Shown: positions 28,847 through 39,348, numbered from the stretch's first letter. The stretch: 64,000 nucleotides of DNA from Prodigiosinella confusarubida (GCF_002847015.1 NZ_CP025085.1:868001-932000); one strand, 5' to 3'. A program made the numbers and translations. The notes: generated by a model from the letters alone, not told the origin.

Positions 28847-30673
28847 GTGTCTACGGCAGAAGTATTGAATAAAGAAGCGCTGGCAGTACAGGTACTGCGC
28901 GAGACCTTCGGCTATCAGCAATTCCGTCCGGGTCAACAAGGGATTATCAACGCTGTTATCGGCGGGCAGGATTGTCTGGTTATCATGCCCACTGGCGGTG
29001 GTAAATCCCTGTGCTATCAAATTCCCGCATTGGTGATGGATGGCTTGACGCTGGTGGTGTCGCCGTTGATTTCGCTGATGAAAGATCAGGTGGATCAACT
29101 GCAGGCTTACGGTGTAGCCGCCGCCTGCCTCAATTCTACCCAGACCAGGGAGCAGCAACTGGAGGTGATGACAGGTTGCCGTAATGGTCAGATTAAACTG
29201 CTGTACATTGCCCCTGAGCGCCTAACTACCGACAGTTTTCTCGAACATCTCACTTACTGGAATCTCTCATTGATTGCGGTTGATGAAGCACACTGTATTT
29301 CTCAGTGGGGACATGATTTCCGGCCGGAATATCGGGCACTGGGCCAGATTAAGCAACGTTTCCCTTCATTACCGATTGTGGCTCTGACCGCTACCGCCGA
29401 CGAAACCACGCGGCGGGATATCATCCGGCTGCTGGATTTACCGGATCCGCTTATCCATGTTAGTAGTTTTGACCGGCCCAATATCCGCTATACGCTGGTG
29501 GAGAAATTTAAACCGCTCGACCAACTATGGCTGTTTGTACAAGGTCAGCGTGGCAAAAGCGGCATTATTTACTGTAACAGCCGCGCCAAAGTGGAAGATA
29601 TCAGCGCCCGGTTGCAGAATCGGGGTCTGAGTGTCGCGGCGTATCATGCTGGTCTGGATAATAATTGTCGGGCGCAGGTACAGGACGCGTTTCTTCGTGA
29701 CGACTTGCAGGTGGTAGTGGCGACGGTGGCATTTGGTATGGGCATCAACAAACCTAACGTGCGGTTTGTGGTGCACTTCGATATTCCACGCAATATCGAA
29801 TCCTATTATCAGGAAACCGGACGGGCTGGGCGGGATGGTCTGCCAGCCGAAGCCGCGTTGTTTTATGATCCGGCTGATATGGCGTGGTTGCGCCGTTGTC
29901 TGGAAGAGAAACCAGCGGGGGCGCAACTGGATATTGAGCGGCACAAGCTCAACGCCATGGGCGCATTCGCCGAAGCGCAGACTTGTCGCCGTCTGGTATT
30001 GCTTAACTACTTTGGTGAAGGTCGCCAGCAGCCTTGTGGCAACTGTGATATTTGCCTCGATCCTCCCAAACGTTATGATGGGTTGGTGGATGCACAGAAG
30101 GCGTTATCCTGTGTCTATCGTGTCGGGCAACGCTTCGGGATGGGGTATATCGCAGAAGTTCTGCGTGGTGCTAATAATCAGCGTATCCGTGAGTTTGGGC
30201 ATGACAAACTGCCGGTGTATGGCATTGGCCGTGATAAGACGCAAGAGCAATGGGTTAGCATTCTGCGACAGCTTATTCATTTGGGATTGCTCAACCAAAA
30301 TATTACTCAGCATTCGGCATTGCAGTTAACTGAACCGGCGCGGCCTATCTTGCGGGGCGAAGTATCGTTGCAACTGGCGGTGCCGCGCATGATTAACCTG
30401 AAGCCGCGCGTCAGTCAAAAATCTTACGGCGGCAACTATGATCGCAAACTGTTTGCCAAGCTGCGGAAATTGCGAAAATCCATTGCAGATGATGCCAATA
30501 TTCCGCCGTATGTGGTGTTCAGTGACGCCACATTGTTGGAAATGGCAGAAATCATGCCAGTAACGGCCAATGAACTGCTGACCATTAATGGCGTTGGGCA
30601 TCGTAAACTGGAGCGTTTTGGCATGCCATTCATGACATTAATTGGCGATCATCTTAACGACGAGGATAACTAG
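28847..30673 (+). CDS. recQ: ATP-dependent DNA helicase RecQ
   Basis: 608 residues, the size of E. coli RecQ, starting with GTG behind TAAGG. Walker A MPTGGGKS is near residues 47-54, the DEAH box [18 protein letters not shown] near 146, the aromatic-rich loop included. The zinc cysteines appear in [19 protein letters not shown], and the C-terminal HRDC domain follows ([19 protein letters not shown]). It unwinds 3' to 5' and acts in the RecF recombination pathway. pldA and rhtB flank it as in E. coli, where rhtC intervenes; rhtC is absent here. Confidence 0.97.
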   Translation: MSTAEVLNKEALAVQVLRETFGYQQFRPGQQGIINAVIGGQDCLVIMPTGGGKSLCYQIPALVMDGLTLVVSPLISLMKDQVDQLQAYGVAAACLNSTQTREQQLEVMTGCRNGQIKLLYIAPERLTTDSFLEHLTYWNLSLIAVDEAHCISQWGHDFRPEYRALGQIKQRFPSLPIVALTATADETTRRDIIRLLDLPDPLIHVSSFDRPNIRYTLVEKFKPLDQLWLFVQGQRGKSGIIYCNSRAKVEDISARLQNRGLSVAAYHAGLDNNCRAQVQDAFLRDDLQVVVATVAFGMGINKPNVRFVVHFDIPRNIESYYQETGRAGRDGLPAEAALFYDPADMAWLRRCLEEKPAGAQLDIERHKLNAMGAFAEAQTCRRLVLLNYFGEGRQQPCGNCDICLDPPKRYDGLVDAQKALSCVYRVGQRFGMGYIAEVLRGANNQRIREFGHDKLPVYGIGRDKTQEQWVSILRQLIHLGLLNQNITQHSALQLTEPARPILRGEVSLQLAVPRMINLKPRVSQKSYGGNYDRKLFAKLRKLRKSIADDANIPPYVVFSDATLLEMAEIMPVTANELLTINGVGHRKLERFGMPFMTLIGDHLNDEDN

Positions 30674-30747
30674 TCGCAATTTGACACGGATGATCGCTCT
30701 CTTTTCAAGGTGTTGGGGTTGAGTCAATAGAGAAGCGTATTATGTGC

Positions 30748-31368
30748 TCACGACTTGTGAGCGGAAGCAAGCAGCGTTCCTACCAGCATAAACATTGAGC
30801 CAAAAATCCGATTCAGACGCTGCATCTGGCGCGGTCCTTTCAGCCATACGGCAATCCGTGTCGCCAGCGAGGCATAGCCAATCATTACCACAATGTCCAC
30901 AACGACGGTGGTTATACCCAGTACCAGGTATTGCGCCGCCTGAGGTTGATGCGGAATGATAAATTGTGGGAACAGCGCAGCGAGAAACACAATGCTTTTC
31001 GGGTTGGTGAGGTTAACCAGTATGGCACGCTTGAACAGTTTACGGCGCGGCATTGTGTTAGCCAGCGTATTCAGGTCAAGTGCTCCGGCACTGCGCCATT
31101 GCTGGATGCCGAGCCAAATCAGATAGGCGGCACCTACCCATTTTAGAACATCAAACGCCATCACCGATTGGGACAGCAGTGCGCCGAGGCCAATGCCCAC
31201 GAGCATAATATGAATAATCAGTCCAACCTGTAGCCCGGCAATGGAAGCTGACGCGCCACGGTAGCCGTGGCTGATGCCGGTACTCATGGTATTGATAGCG
31301 CCGGAACCGGGTGAAAGGCTTAGAACCAGTGTCGTGATAAAGTAAGTTAACCACCAGTCGAAGGTCAT
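30748..31368 (-). CDS. rhtB: Homoserine/homoserine-lactone efflux protein
   Basis: LysE/RhtB-type exporter of 206 residues with six hydrophobic segments. The N-terminus [22 protein letters not shown] carries the family SPGP-like signature, and [19 protein letters not shown] is the second conserved block; both match E. coli RhtB closely. The start at 31368 has a GGAG site nine bases upstream. It exports homoserine and related amino acids. Divergent from pldB. Confidence 0.93.
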   Translation of the reverse strand: MTFDWWLTYFITTLVLSLSPGSGAINTMSTGISHGYRGASASIAGLQVGLIIHIMLVGIGLGALLSQSVMAFDVLKWVGAAYLIWLGIQQWRSAGALDLNTLANTMPRRKLFKRAILVNLTNPKSIVFLAALFPQFIIPHQPQAAQYLVLGITTVVVDIVVMIGYASLATRIAVWLKGPRQMQRLNRIFGSMFMLVGTLLASAHKS

Positions 31369-31481
31369 TGGCGAAGGCTCCCTGATTGCCGTTTTTTGTG
31401 CCACAATACGCTAATGCCGATTATTGTGCTATAGCTCCCAAAGTTGCCTTATGACCACGATGGTTAATTGTGAGGGGAATG

Positions 31482-32474
31482 ATGAGCCAGTATCTGGATC
31501 GTCTACTGAAAAGGGAAGCGCAGTTTGCCGCATTTGCCACTGGGCCGTTGCTGGACTTCTGGCGGCAGCGTGAAGAGGGTGAATTTATTGGTGTCGACAA
31601 TGTACCGATCCGCTTTGTGCGTTTTACCTCAGCAGCGCACCAGCAACTGGTCGTGATCTTCTCTGGCCGGACAGAGAGCTACATTAAATATAATGAAGTG
31701 GCCTACGACCTGTTTCAGTGCGGTTATGATGTCATGATGATGGATCATCGCGGGCAGGGCCGCTCTGGCCGGTTATTGAAAGACCGTCATCGTGGCCATG
31801 TGTTGCGGTTCGGTGATTATGTCGATGACGTGGCGACGTTCTGGCAGCAACAGATTGCCTCTGGACGCTATGTCCGCCGTTTTGCGCTATCTCATTCCAT
31901 GGGCGGCACCATTCTGTCACAGTTTCTGGCGCGTCAGCCACAGGCGTTTGATGCGGCAGTGCTTTGTGCGCCGATGTGCGGTATTCACCTGCCCGTGCCT
32001 CATTGGCTGGCCTGGCGTTTTCTTAACTGGGGGGAACGTCATCCGGCGGTGCGGGACTACTATGCCATCGGCACCCGGCAGTGGCAGGCGCTTCCATTTC
32101 TGGTGAATATTTTGACGCACAGCTATGAACGTTATCAGCGTAGTGTACGGTTTTACGCCGATGATCCCGATTTACGGGTCGGAGGGCCAACGTATCACTG
32201 GGTGCGAGAGGCGCTAATGGCGGGGGAACAGTTATTGTCACAGGCAGTGGACATCACCACACCATTGCTGTTGTTGCAGGCAGAAGAAGATCGAGTGGTG
32301 GATAATCACAGTCAGGATGTTTTCTGCCAGGCGTTGGCTGAGGCCGGACATCCCAGCGCGGGTAGTGCACCTCGGGTAATTAACGGCGCTCGCCATGAAA
32401 TCCTGTTTGAAAAAGATACGATGCGGGCTGAGGCCTTCAGGTTGATTTTTGAATATTTTGAATATTATCGTTAA
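31482..32474 (+). CDS. pldB: Lysophospholipase L2
   Basis: An alpha/beta-hydrolase of 330 residues that cleaves lysophospholipids. The nucleophile elbow is HSMGG with Ser139; DHRGQGRSGR precedes it, an acidic residue lies in QAEEDRVVD and the catalytic His in NGARHEILFEKD. It fits E. coli PldB (340), though the N- and C-termini are shorter. Two adjacent ATGs at 31479 and 31482 follow an AGGGGA site; the second has the better spacing. yigL follows after about 50 bp. Confidence 0.94.
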   Translation: MSQYLDRLLKREAQFAAFATGPLLDFWRQREEGEFIGVDNVPIRFVRFTSAAHQQLVVIFSGRTESYIKYNEVAYDLFQCGYDVMMMDHRGQGRSGRLLKDRHRGHVLRFGDYVDDVATFWQQQIASGRYVRRFALSHSMGGTILSQFLARQPQAFDAAVLCAPMCGIHLPVPHWLAWRFLNWGERHPAVRDYYAIGTRQWQALPFLVNILTHSYERYQRSVRFYADDPDLRVGGPTYHWVREALMAGEQLLSQAVDITTPLLLLQAEEDRVVDNHSQDVFCQALAEAGHPSAGSAPRVINGARHEILFEKDTMRAEAFRLIFEYFEYYR

Positions 32475-32527
32475 ATGCTGTTGAGCGGCGGAGCCGCCCT
32501 GCACCAGCGGAGGTTAGATTTACCCTT

Positions 32528-33328
32528 ATGTACCCTATTGTCGCTTCCGACCTGGATGGCACTTTGCTATCCCCCGATCACACCCTATCGCCCTATGCCA
32601 AAGAAACACTCCAATTATTGACAGAACGGGGCACTTATTTTGTTTTTGCCACTGGGCGTCACCATATGGATGTGGCGCAAATCCGCGATAATCTGGCGAT
32701 CACTGCGTTTATGATTACGTCAAACGGCGCCCGTGTACATAATTCGGACGGTGAGTTGATCTTCAGTCACAATCTGGACAGTGACATTGCACAGGAGCTG
32801 TACGGCATGATATTTCACCGCCCGGATATCATGACCCATATTTATCGTCATGATGACTGGTTTATTAGCCGTCCGCGTCCGGAAGAGGAGCGTTTTTTCC
32901 GGGAGTCGGTGTTCAAATACAAAATTTTTGATCCCGATGTGTTGGGAACTGATGGCGTGGGGAAAGTCTTTTTTACCTGCGAGGATCACAATAAGCTACT
33001 GCCGCTGGAAGATGCGCTCAACGCGCGCTGGGGTGATCGGGTCAATGTCAGTTTTTCCACATTGAGCTGTCTGGAAGTGATGGCCGGTGGTGTTTCCAAA
33101 GGCCATGCGCTGGAACAGGTGGCGAAAACTATCGGTTTTACTATCAAGGATTGCATCGCGTTCGGCGACGGTATGAATGATTATGAAATGCTGTCGATGG
33201 CGGGCAAGGGTTGCATAATGGCAAACGCCCATCAGCGGCTGAAAGATTTACTGCCTGATCGAGAAGTGATCGGCACTAATATTGATGATGCAGTGCCCAA
33301 ATATCTGCGTCGTATGTTCCTGAAGTAA
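32528..33328 (+). CDS. yigL: HAD-family sugar/pyridoxal phosphatase YigL
   Basis: Cof-type HAD phosphatase of 266 residues. Motif I SDLDGTLLS has nucleophile Asp8 and acid/base Asp10; the cap domain is of the C2B type, and FGDGMNDYEML near the end gives the magnesium-binding motif IV. E. coli YigL dephosphorylates pyridoxal 5'-phosphate and sugar phosphates and helps relieve glucose-phosphate stress, where its mRNA is stabilised by sRNA SgrS from within the pldB-yigL transcript. The same gene pair is kept here, so this control is possible. Confidence 0.94.
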   Translation: MYPIVASDLDGTLLSPDHTLSPYAKETLQLLTERGTYFVFATGRHHMDVAQIRDNLAITAFMITSNGARVHNSDGELIFSHNLDSDIAQELYGMIFHRPDIMTHIYRHDDWFISRPRPEEERFFRESVFKYKIFDPDVLGTDGVGKVFFTCEDHNKLLPLEDALNARWGDRVNVSFSTLSCLEVMAGGVSKGHALEQVAKTIGFTIKDCIAFGDGMNDYEMLSMAGKGCIMANAHQRLKDLLPDREVIGTNIDDAVPKYLRRMFLK

Positions 33329-33367
33329 GTGTTGAACGGGCGAATAAGTGCAGGAATAGCCGTACCA

Positions 33368-33393
33368 AGGGCGTTCCCGGTAGGGAACACCCT
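33368..33393. terminator. Hairpin between convergent yigL and glpT
   Basis: AGGGCGTTCCC (33368-33378) and GGGAACACCCT (33383-33393) pair with a single C-A mismatch and a four-base loop, between two convergent genes. Likely a bidirectional terminator, though T runs are short. Confidence 0.65.
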
Positions 33394-33404
33394 GAATGAC
33401 AGAG

Positions 33405-34754
33405 TTAAGCGAATTTTTCTATTTTTTCTTTATGCTTTCTTTCTTGGATCATGGTCAGTGAAAGCAATAGTATTGCCAGCACACTGCCGCCGATCATCAC
33501 CATGAACCCTCCGTTCCAACCGAAGAAATCAACGGTATAACCGACAATAGCGCTGGCCGCGACCGAACCCCCCAGATAGCCAAACAGTCCGGTAAACCCG
33601 GCAGCGGTACCGGCGGCTTTTTTCGGTGCCAGTTCCAGTGCATGTAGACCTATCAGCATGACCGGTCCATAAATCAGGAAGCCGATGATGATCATGCAAG
33701 CCATGTCAATCCCCGGATTGCCGGCTGGGTTCAGCCAATATACAACGGTGGCGATAGTGACCAGCATCATGAAGAACACGCCGGTTGCGCCGCGGTTGCC
33801 CTTGAACACGTTGTCCGACATCCAGCCACACAGCAACGTACCGGGGATCCCTGCATATTCGTACATGAAGTAGGCCCAGGACGATTTATCCAGTGCGAAG
33901 TGCTTCACTTCTTTCAAATAGGTCGGTGACCAGTCGAGAATGCCGTAGCGCAGCAGATAAACGAATACGTTCGCTATTGCGATGCACCACAACAGCTTGT
34001 TGGGGAAAATATACTTCATGAAGATTTCTTTGGCCGTCAGTTCCTGTTCGGTTTTTTCGTCATAATCTGGCGGGTAATCGTCTTTATACTCTTCAATCGG
34101 TGGCAGACCACAGGACTGCGGGGTATCCCGCATCATAAAGAAGGCAAACAGCGCTAACAAAATAGCCGCCAGCGCCGGCATATACAGCGCCGCTTTCCAG
34201 TCATTGAACCAGAACATCCCCAGCAGAAACAGCAGCGGCGGAAGTCCGCCACCCACGTTATGGGCGCAGTTCCAGACAGAAACCACGCTACCGCGTTCTT
34301 TCTGCGACCACCAGTGCACCATGGTCCGTCCGCACGGTGGCCATCCCATGCCCTGGAACCAACCGCACAGAAACAGCAAGACAAACATACTCATAATACT
34401 GGAGGTCGCCCAAGGGACGAAACCCATGAACAGCATTACCGAAGCGGCCAGAATTAACCCGGCTGGCAGGAATACGCGTGGGTTGGAGCGGTCAGATACC
34501 GAGCCCATGATGAATTTGGAAAAACCGTAGGCGATGGAAATACCGGATAATGCAAAACCCAGATCGCCACGGGAAAAACCCTGTTCAATCAGATAGGGCA
34601 TTGCCAGCGTAAAGTTTTTTCTTACCAGATAGTAAGCCGCATAACCAAAAAAGATTCCCAGAAAAATTTGCCAGCGCAGACGACGGTAGTGTGGATCTAT
34701 CTGATCCTCTGTGACGCGTGGACGGTGCATTGCTGGTTTAAAGATACTCAGCAT
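33405..34754 (-). CDS. glpT: sn-Glycerol-3-phosphate:phosphate antiporter
   Basis: Major facilitator protein of 449 residues (E. coli 452) with 12 membrane segments; it imports glycerol-3-phosphate in exchange for phosphate. Typical blocks are [44 protein letters not shown] and the C-terminal [13 protein letters not shown]. The start at 34754 ([14 protein letters not shown]) has a strong AGGGGG site; the frame continues upstream without family similarity. Divergent from glpABC. The phosphodiesterase gene glpQ, which follows glpT in E. coli, is absent here. Confidence 0.95.
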   Translation of the reverse strand: MLSIFKPAMHRPRVTEDQIDPHYRRLRWQIFLGIFFGYAAYYLVRKNFTLAMPYLIEQGFSRGDLGFALSGISIAYGFSKFIMGSVSDRSNPRVFLPAGLILAASVMLFMGFVPWATSSIMSMFVLLFLCGWFQGMGWPPCGRTMVHWWSQKERGSVVSVWNCAHNVGGGLPPLLFLLGMFWFNDWKAALYMPALAAILLALFAFFMMRDTPQSCGLPPIEEYKDDYPPDYDEKTEQELTAKEIFMKYIFPNKLLWCIAIANVFVYLLRYGILDWSPTYLKEVKHFALDKSSWAYFMYEYAGIPGTLLCGWMSDNVFKGNRGATGVFFMMLVTIATVVYWLNPAGNPGIDMACMIIIGFLIYGPVMLIGLHALELAPKKAAGTAAGFTGLFGYLGGSVAASAIVGYTVDFFGWNGGFMVMIGGSVLAILLLSLTMIQERKHKEKIEKFA

Positions 34755-34784
34755 AAAATCCCCCTGATGAGGTAAAGTGTTAAT

Positions 34785-34806
34785 GTTTGTTCTATAACGC
34801 TCATAA
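34785..34806 (-). promoter_or_regulatory. GlpR-type operator near glpT
   Basis: Read on the minus strand, TATGAGCGTTATAGAACA resembles the second half of the E. coli glpT-glpA operator (TATGAGCTTTAACGAAAG). It lies about 35 bp upstream of glpT. Confidence 0.5.
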
Positions 34807-34926
34807 AGGGTATCGAATACGCTTGCGTTCCGGTGTGAGTTATCGCTCAATTGTTACACTTTTATGAATATTGGTGATATTTTGTGCTGCATTTAACAAA
34901 AGTAAGATGATACTTATTCGTCAATA

Positions 34927-34942
34927 AGTGACATAAGTCATA
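34927..34942 (+). promoter_or_regulatory. CRP-like site in the glpT-glpA intergenic region
   Basis: AGTGA-N6-TCATA matches TGTGA-N6-TCACA at 8 of 10 positions and lies midway between the divergent glpT and glpA, where cAMP-CRP activation is expected from E. coli. Confidence 0.5.
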
Positions 34943-34986
34943 AAATTAACCACGTTGGGATTTTTATTTTTCGTTTATTGCTCGAT

Positions 34987-35006
34987 TTTGTTCTTTATCA
35001 AACATT
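34987..35006 (+). promoter_or_regulatory. GlpR-type operator near glpA
   Basis: TTTGTTCTTTATCAAACATT agrees with the E. coli operator TATGTTCGATAACGAACATT at 15 of 20 positions, and another TCG-containing near-palindrome lies just to the left (about 34967-34986). GlpR repression of glpT and glpABC is inferred. Confidence 0.55.
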
Positions 35007-35064
35007 ATGGGTTGTTTTTATGCCCAAATGAATAATGGAATGATCAAGATGAAGTGAGGCGGTT

Positions 35065-36708
35065 ATGGGAAACAACGGGTCCTATCGTGAAACGGATGTC
35101 ATTATCATCGGTGGTGGTGCAACGGGGGCAGGAACCGCACGCGACTGTGCTTTACGCGGATTACGTTGTCTTCTGCTGGAGCGTTATGACATTGCGACCG
35201 GCGCGACAGGTCGTAACCATGGCCTGCTGCATAGTGGTTCACGCTATGCGGTGACGGACGGAGAATCCGCCCGCGAGTGTATTGAAGAAAATCGTATTCT
35301 GCGCCGCATTGCCCGTCATTGTGTCGAGCCTACTGACGGCCTGTTTCTGACGCTACCGGAGGACGATCTGGCGTATCAGTCGCAGTTTATCGCGTGTTGC
35401 CAGCAGGCCGGGATCAATGCCCAGGCTATCGACCCGAAAGAGGCTTTGAGACTGGAACCCGCTGCCAATCCATCATTGATGGGCGCGGTACGGGTGCCGG
35501 ACGGTACTATCGATCCTTTTCGCCTGACGACGGCAAATATGATTGATGCGTGTGAACATGGTGCGGAGGTCCTGACCTACCATGAAGTCATCGGCTTGAT
35601 TCGGCAGGGGGATCGGATCACCGGTGTGCGCGTTTTCGACCATAAAAAAGGGATTCAGTCAGAAATCCATGCCCGGATAGTGGTAAACGCTGCTGGTATT
35701 TGGGGACAGCACATTGCGGAATATGCTGACTTACGAGTACGTATGTTCCCGGCGAAAGGGGCGCTGTTAATCCTTGGTCATCGCATCAACAATATGGTGA
35801 TCAACCGCTGCCGTAAACCAGCGGATGCCGACATTCTGGTACCCGGTGACACCATTTCCTTGATTGGTACGACATCTACACATATCGATTACGATCAGAT
35901 AGACAACATGATCGTGACGCCCGCTGAAGTGGAAACGCTGATGCGTGAAGGTAGCAAACTGGCGCCGCAACTGGCGAAAACCCGAATTCTGCGTGCTTAT
36001 GCTGGCGTTCGTCCGCTGGTGGCCAATGACAACGACCCTACCGGGCGCAGTGTGAGTCGCGGCATCGTTTTGCTCGATCACGCCAGTCGCGACGGGCTGG
36101 AAGGTTTTATCACCATCACTGGCGGCAAGCTGATGACATACCGGCTGATGGCCGAGCGGGTCACGGATAAAGTCTGTGAAAAGTTGAATCACTCCGTGGC
36201 CTGCACTACCGCCTCCCGCCCATTGCCAGGGTCCGAAGCGGTGGTATCCGATAAACCGATGTCTGCCTCATTACTCTCCGCTCCTTTGCGTGGTTCGGCG
36301 ATTTATCGTCACGGACAGCGCGCTGAACAAGTGGTCAGCGGCGATCGTGTTGATAGTAGTCTGGTCTGCGAGTGCGAAGCGGTAACGGCGGGAGAAGTGC
36401 GTTATGCAGTGGAGTCGCTACAGGTCAATAACCTGATCGACTTGCGTCGCCGCACACGGGTGGGGATGGGAACCTGTCAGGGTGAATTGTGTGCCTGCCG
36501 CGCCGCTGGGCTGTTGTGCAAACTGGGACAATCCACACCACAGCAATCGGTCGCCCAACTCAGTCAGTTTTTAAATGAGCGTTGGAAAGGCATTCGTCCG
36601 GTTGCCTGGGGTAATACCCTGCGGGAAAGCGAATTTACCAGTTGGGTTTATCAAGGATTATGCGGCTTGACCGCCAGTGATTGTCAGGAGAACAGTGATG
36701 CGCTATGA
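35065..36708 (+). CDS. glpA: Anaerobic glycerol-3-phosphate dehydrogenase subunit A
   Basis: Flavoprotein subunit (547 residues, E. coli 542) of the membrane-associated complex GlpABC that oxidises glycerol-3-phosphate to dihydroxyacetone phosphate with fumarate or nitrate as final acceptor. The FAD-binding GGGATGAG is at 16-23. Near the C-terminus the Cys motif CECEAVT....CQGELCACR marks a BFD-like [2Fe-2S] domain. glpB starts inside its last codons, 11 bp before the stop. Divergent from glpT with GlpR/CRP-like sites between. Confidence 0.95.
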   Translation: MGNNGSYRETDVIIIGGGATGAGTARDCALRGLRCLLLERYDIATGATGRNHGLLHSGSRYAVTDGESARECIEENRILRRIARHCVEPTDGLFLTLPEDDLAYQSQFIACCQQAGINAQAIDPKEALRLEPAANPSLMGAVRVPDGTIDPFRLTTANMIDACEHGAEVLTYHEVIGLIRQGDRITGVRVFDHKKGIQSEIHARIVVNAAGIWGQHIAEYADLRVRMFPAKGALLILGHRINNMVINRCRKPADADILVPGDTISLIGTTSTHIDYDQIDNMIVTPAEVETLMREGSKLAPQLAKTRILRAYAGVRPLVANDNDPTGRSVSRGIVLLDHASRDGLEGFITITGGKLMTYRLMAERVTDKVCEKLNHSVACTTASRPLPGSEAVVSDKPMSASLLSAPLRGSAIYRHGQRAEQVVSGDRVDSSLVCECEAVTAGEVRYAVESLQVNNLIDLRRRTRVGMGTCQGELCACRAAGLLCKLGQSTPQQSVAQLSQFLNERWKGIRPVAWGNTLRESEFTSWVYQGLCGLTASDCQENSDAL

Positions 36709-37960
36709 CGTGGTAATTATCGGTGGTGGCCTGGCGGGATTAACCTGCGGTATCCGTTTACAGGAGCAGGGGAAACGATGTGCCATCGTCAGTGCCGGAC
36801 AGAGTGCATTGCATTTCTCCTCTGGTTCTCTGGATCTACTGTCAGCTTTGCCGGACGGTACTGCTGTCATGCAACCCGTCGATGCGTTGGCCGCGTTAGC
36901 TGAACAGGCGCCACAGCATCCTTACACGTTGATGGGAAAGTCCTGCGTAACGCAATTGATTCCCGAGGCAGAAGCATTGCTGTCACGCAGCGGTTTATGG
37001 TTGCGAGGTGAAGGTTCGGACAACCACCAGCGCATGACACCATTGGGAAAATGGCGCCCATGCTGGTTAAGCCCGGCAGATAGCGTTACGCGTGGTTTGG
37101 CGGGGACACCCAAATGGCGTAATCCACTAGTGGCGGGAATTGACGGGTTTCTTGATTTTCAGTCTCGCATGGTTGCTGGCGAGCTACAGGCACAAGGCAT
37201 CGCCGCTCACAGCGGCGATCTGAAACTACCGGTTCTGGATCGGCTGCGACAAAACCCCAGTGAGTTTCGAGCGGTAAACCTTGCTCGTGTGCTGGACCAG
37301 CCGGCAAGTCTGGTGGGGCTAACAGAAGAGTTGATGCGGCTCTCGCATGACAATGATGCCGTTATCCTGCCTGCTTGCATCGGCCTGGAATCCTCTGCGC
37401 CGCTGGAGCAACTGCGTAGAGCGTTGGGTAAGCCTGTCGGGCTACTGCCAACATTACCTCCATCACTGTTAGGACTGCGTTTATATCATGCGCTGCTGAG
37501 CCGTTTTCGCCTGTTGGGGGGGATGTTCATGCCCGGTGACCGAGTATTGAGTTCGGTACAACTGCCGCAGGATGTGGCGATTTATACCCATAATCACGGT
37601 GATATTCCGCTGCATGCCCGACGGGTCGTACTGGCCAGCGGTAGCTTTTTCAGTAACGGGTTGGTGGCGGAATTTGACCAGGTTTCCGAGCCGGTGTTCG
37701 GGCTGGATGTTTATTTCCATGCCCAACGCGAAGACTGGAGCCAGTCGAATGTCTTTGCGGTTCAGCCGTATCTGCAATTTGGTGTCATTACTGACAACCA
37801 ACTTCATCCCTACATCAAGGGACAGACTCAACCTAACCTGTATGCCATCGGCGCGGTTCTACAGGGATTTGATCCATTACAGCAAGGGTGCGGTGCGGGA
37901 GTATCAATACTTAGCGCCTTATATGTCGCCGATGCCGTGCTGATGGAGGATAAGCAATGA
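36698..37960 (+). CDS. glpB: Anaerobic glycerol-3-phosphate dehydrogenase subunit B
   Basis: 420 residues (E. coli 419). The N-terminal Rossmann motif GGGLAG at 9-14 and the C-terminal GFDPLQQGCGAGVSILSALYVADA mark an FMN/FAD-binding subunit that passes electrons from GlpA to GlpC. The ATG at 36698 follows CAGGAG and overlaps glpA; its own stop overlaps the glpC start by 4 bp, so the three are translationally coupled. Confidence 0.94.
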   Translation: MRYDVVIIGGGLAGLTCGIRLQEQGKRCAIVSAGQSALHFSSGSLDLLSALPDGTAVMQPVDALAALAEQAPQHPYTLMGKSCVTQLIPEAEALLSRSGLWLRGEGSDNHQRMTPLGKWRPCWLSPADSVTRGLAGTPKWRNPLVAGIDGFLDFQSRMVAGELQAQGIAAHSGDLKLPVLDRLRQNPSEFRAVNLARVLDQPASLVGLTEELMRLSHDNDAVILPACIGLESSAPLEQLRRALGKPVGLLPTLPPSLLGLRLYHALLSRFRLLGGMFMPGDRVLSSVQLPQDVAIYTHNHGDIPLHARRVVLASGSFFSNGLVAEFDQVSEPVFGLDVYFHAQREDWSQSNVFAVQPYLQFGVITDNQLHPYIKGQTQPNLYAIGAVLQGFDPLQQGCGAGVSILSALYVADAVLMEDKQ

Positions 37961-39168
37961 GTCTGACGGATAACAGTTTTGAGAATTGCATCAAATGCAC
38001 CGTTTGCACCACGTATTGTCCGGTCTCACGGGTTAATCCACTTTATCCGGGACCAAAGCAGGCTGGGCCGGATGGCGAACGTTTGCGTCGCAAGGATCCG
38101 GCGCTGTATGACGAAGCGCTGAAATACTGCACCAACTGTAAGCGTTGCGAAGTTGCTTGCCCGTCGGAAGTGAAAATCGGCGACATTATTCAGCGCGCCA
38201 AAGCCAGTTACAGCGAGCATAAGCCAACGCTGCGTGATGCCATCCTGAGCCATACCGACGTGATGGGTAGTCTTGCTACTCCCTTTGCCCCACTGGTAAA
38301 TACCGCTACTGCGCTGAAACCGGTGCGTCAGTTGCTGGATAAAGTGCTGAAGATCGACCATCGCCGCCAGTTACCGAAGTACTCTTTTGGCACGTTCCGT
38401 CGGTGGTATCGTCAACAGGCAGAGACGCAGCGTCAGTACAGTGAGCAGGTCGCCTATTTCCACGGTTGTTACGTTAATTACAACCATCCTCAGTTAGGTA
38501 AGGATCTCATCCGCATTTTCAACGCCATGGGGATTGGCGTACAACTGCTGACGAAAGAAAAATGCTGCGGTGTGGCGTTGATTGCCAATGGTTTTCTCGA
38601 TCAGGCGCGCAAACAAGCCAACATTAATCTGACATCTCTGGATGAAGCCATTAATACCCGCTCAATTCCAGTAGTGGCAACCTCCTCAAGCTGTACTTTT
38701 ACGCTGCGGGATGAATATCCACATCTGTTAGGTATCGATAATCATCAAGTGCGTGATGGTATTGAACTGGCAACCCGCTATGTTTACCGGTTGCTGGACC
38801 AGGGGCGTGAACTACCATTGCGTAGTTTACCGTTGCGAGTGGTCTATCATACGCCGTGTCATCTGGAGCGAATGGGCTGGACCGCCTATACGCTGGAGCT
38901 GTTACGGCGCATCCCTGATCTTGAACTGATCGTGCTTGATTCCCAGTGCTGCGGCATCGCCGGCACCTATGGTTTCAAGAAGGAAAATTACACCACGGCG
39001 CAGGGCATTGGCGCGTCGTTATTTCGCCAGATAGAAGAGAGTGGGGCCGATTTGGTGATTACCGACTGTGAAACCTGTAAATGGCAGATAGAGATGTCGA
39101 CCAGTAAAGCCTGTGAACATCCGTTTAGTCTGCTGGCGAGGGCGTTGGCACCGGAGTCCGTCGTGTAA
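37957..39168 (+). CDS. glpC: Anaerobic glycerol-3-phosphate dehydrogenase subunit C
   Basis: Iron-sulfur subunit of 403 residues that anchors the complex to the membrane and feeds electrons to menaquinone. Two ferredoxin-like clusters are visible: Cys11, 14, 17, 21 (CIKCTVCTTYCPV) and Cys58, 61, 64, 68 (CTNCKRCEVACP). Two CCG-type domains follow (KCCGVAL and QCCGIAGTYG), as in heterodisulfide-reductase-like proteins. Last gene of glpABC. Confidence 0.95.
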   Translation: MSLTDNSFENCIKCTVCTTYCPVSRVNPLYPGPKQAGPDGERLRRKDPALYDEALKYCTNCKRCEVACPSEVKIGDIIQRAKASYSEHKPTLRDAILSHTDVMGSLATPFAPLVNTATALKPVRQLLDKVLKIDHRRQLPKYSFGTFRRWYRQQAETQRQYSEQVAYFHGCYVNYNHPQLGKDLIRIFNAMGIGVQLLTKEKCCGVALIANGFLDQARKQANINLTSLDEAINTRSIPVVATSSSCTFTLRDEYPHLLGIDNHQVRDGIELATRYVYRLLDQGRELPLRSLPLRVVYHTPCHLERMGWTAYTLELLRRIPDLELIVLDSQCCGIAGTYGFKKENYTTAQGIGASLFRQIEESGADLVITDCETCKWQIEMSTSKACEHPFSLLARALAPESVV

Positions 39169-39192
39169 ATTCAGAGTGAGTAAAAAAAATGC

Positions 39193-39226
39193 TTTACAGA
39201 TGCGAATGATAATGATTATTATTAGT
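39193..39226 (+). promoter_or_regulatory. ryhB promoter with Fur box
   Basis: GATAATGATTATTATTAGT (39208-39226) fits the 19-bp Fur box GATAATGATWATCATTATC at 16 positions. A TTTACA hexamer (39193-39198) and TATTAT (39217-39222) could be the -35 and -10 boxes, so Fur would block the promoter when iron is plentiful. Transcription would start near 39228. Confidence 0.85.
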
Positions 39227-39227
39227 G

Positions 39228-39348
39228 CGCGTTCCGGGAAAGCCTGATGATAATGTCCTTGCGACACATCGCGGTTTTACTGTGAAGGCACGACATTGCT
39301 CACATTGCTTCCAGTATTTTTTAGCCAGCCAAGTGCTGGCTTTTTTTT
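39228..39348 (+). ncRNA. ryhB: Iron-responsive small RNA RyhB
   Basis: The stretch GGCACGACATTGCTCACA through TTGCTTCCAGTATTTTTT to AGCCAGC..GCTGGCT plus T run (39287-39348) is nearly identical to the core and terminator of E. coli RyhB, and it lies in front of the pirin gene and gntR, the E. coli neighbourhood. RyhB pairs with Hfq's help to mRNAs of iron-using proteins (sdhC, sodB and others) when iron is low. Between the predicted start and the core there are about 60 bases, against about 30 in E. coli, with a small hairpin GCGA-CACA-TCGC (39261-39272). The 5' end is estimated from promoter position. Confidence 0.92.
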
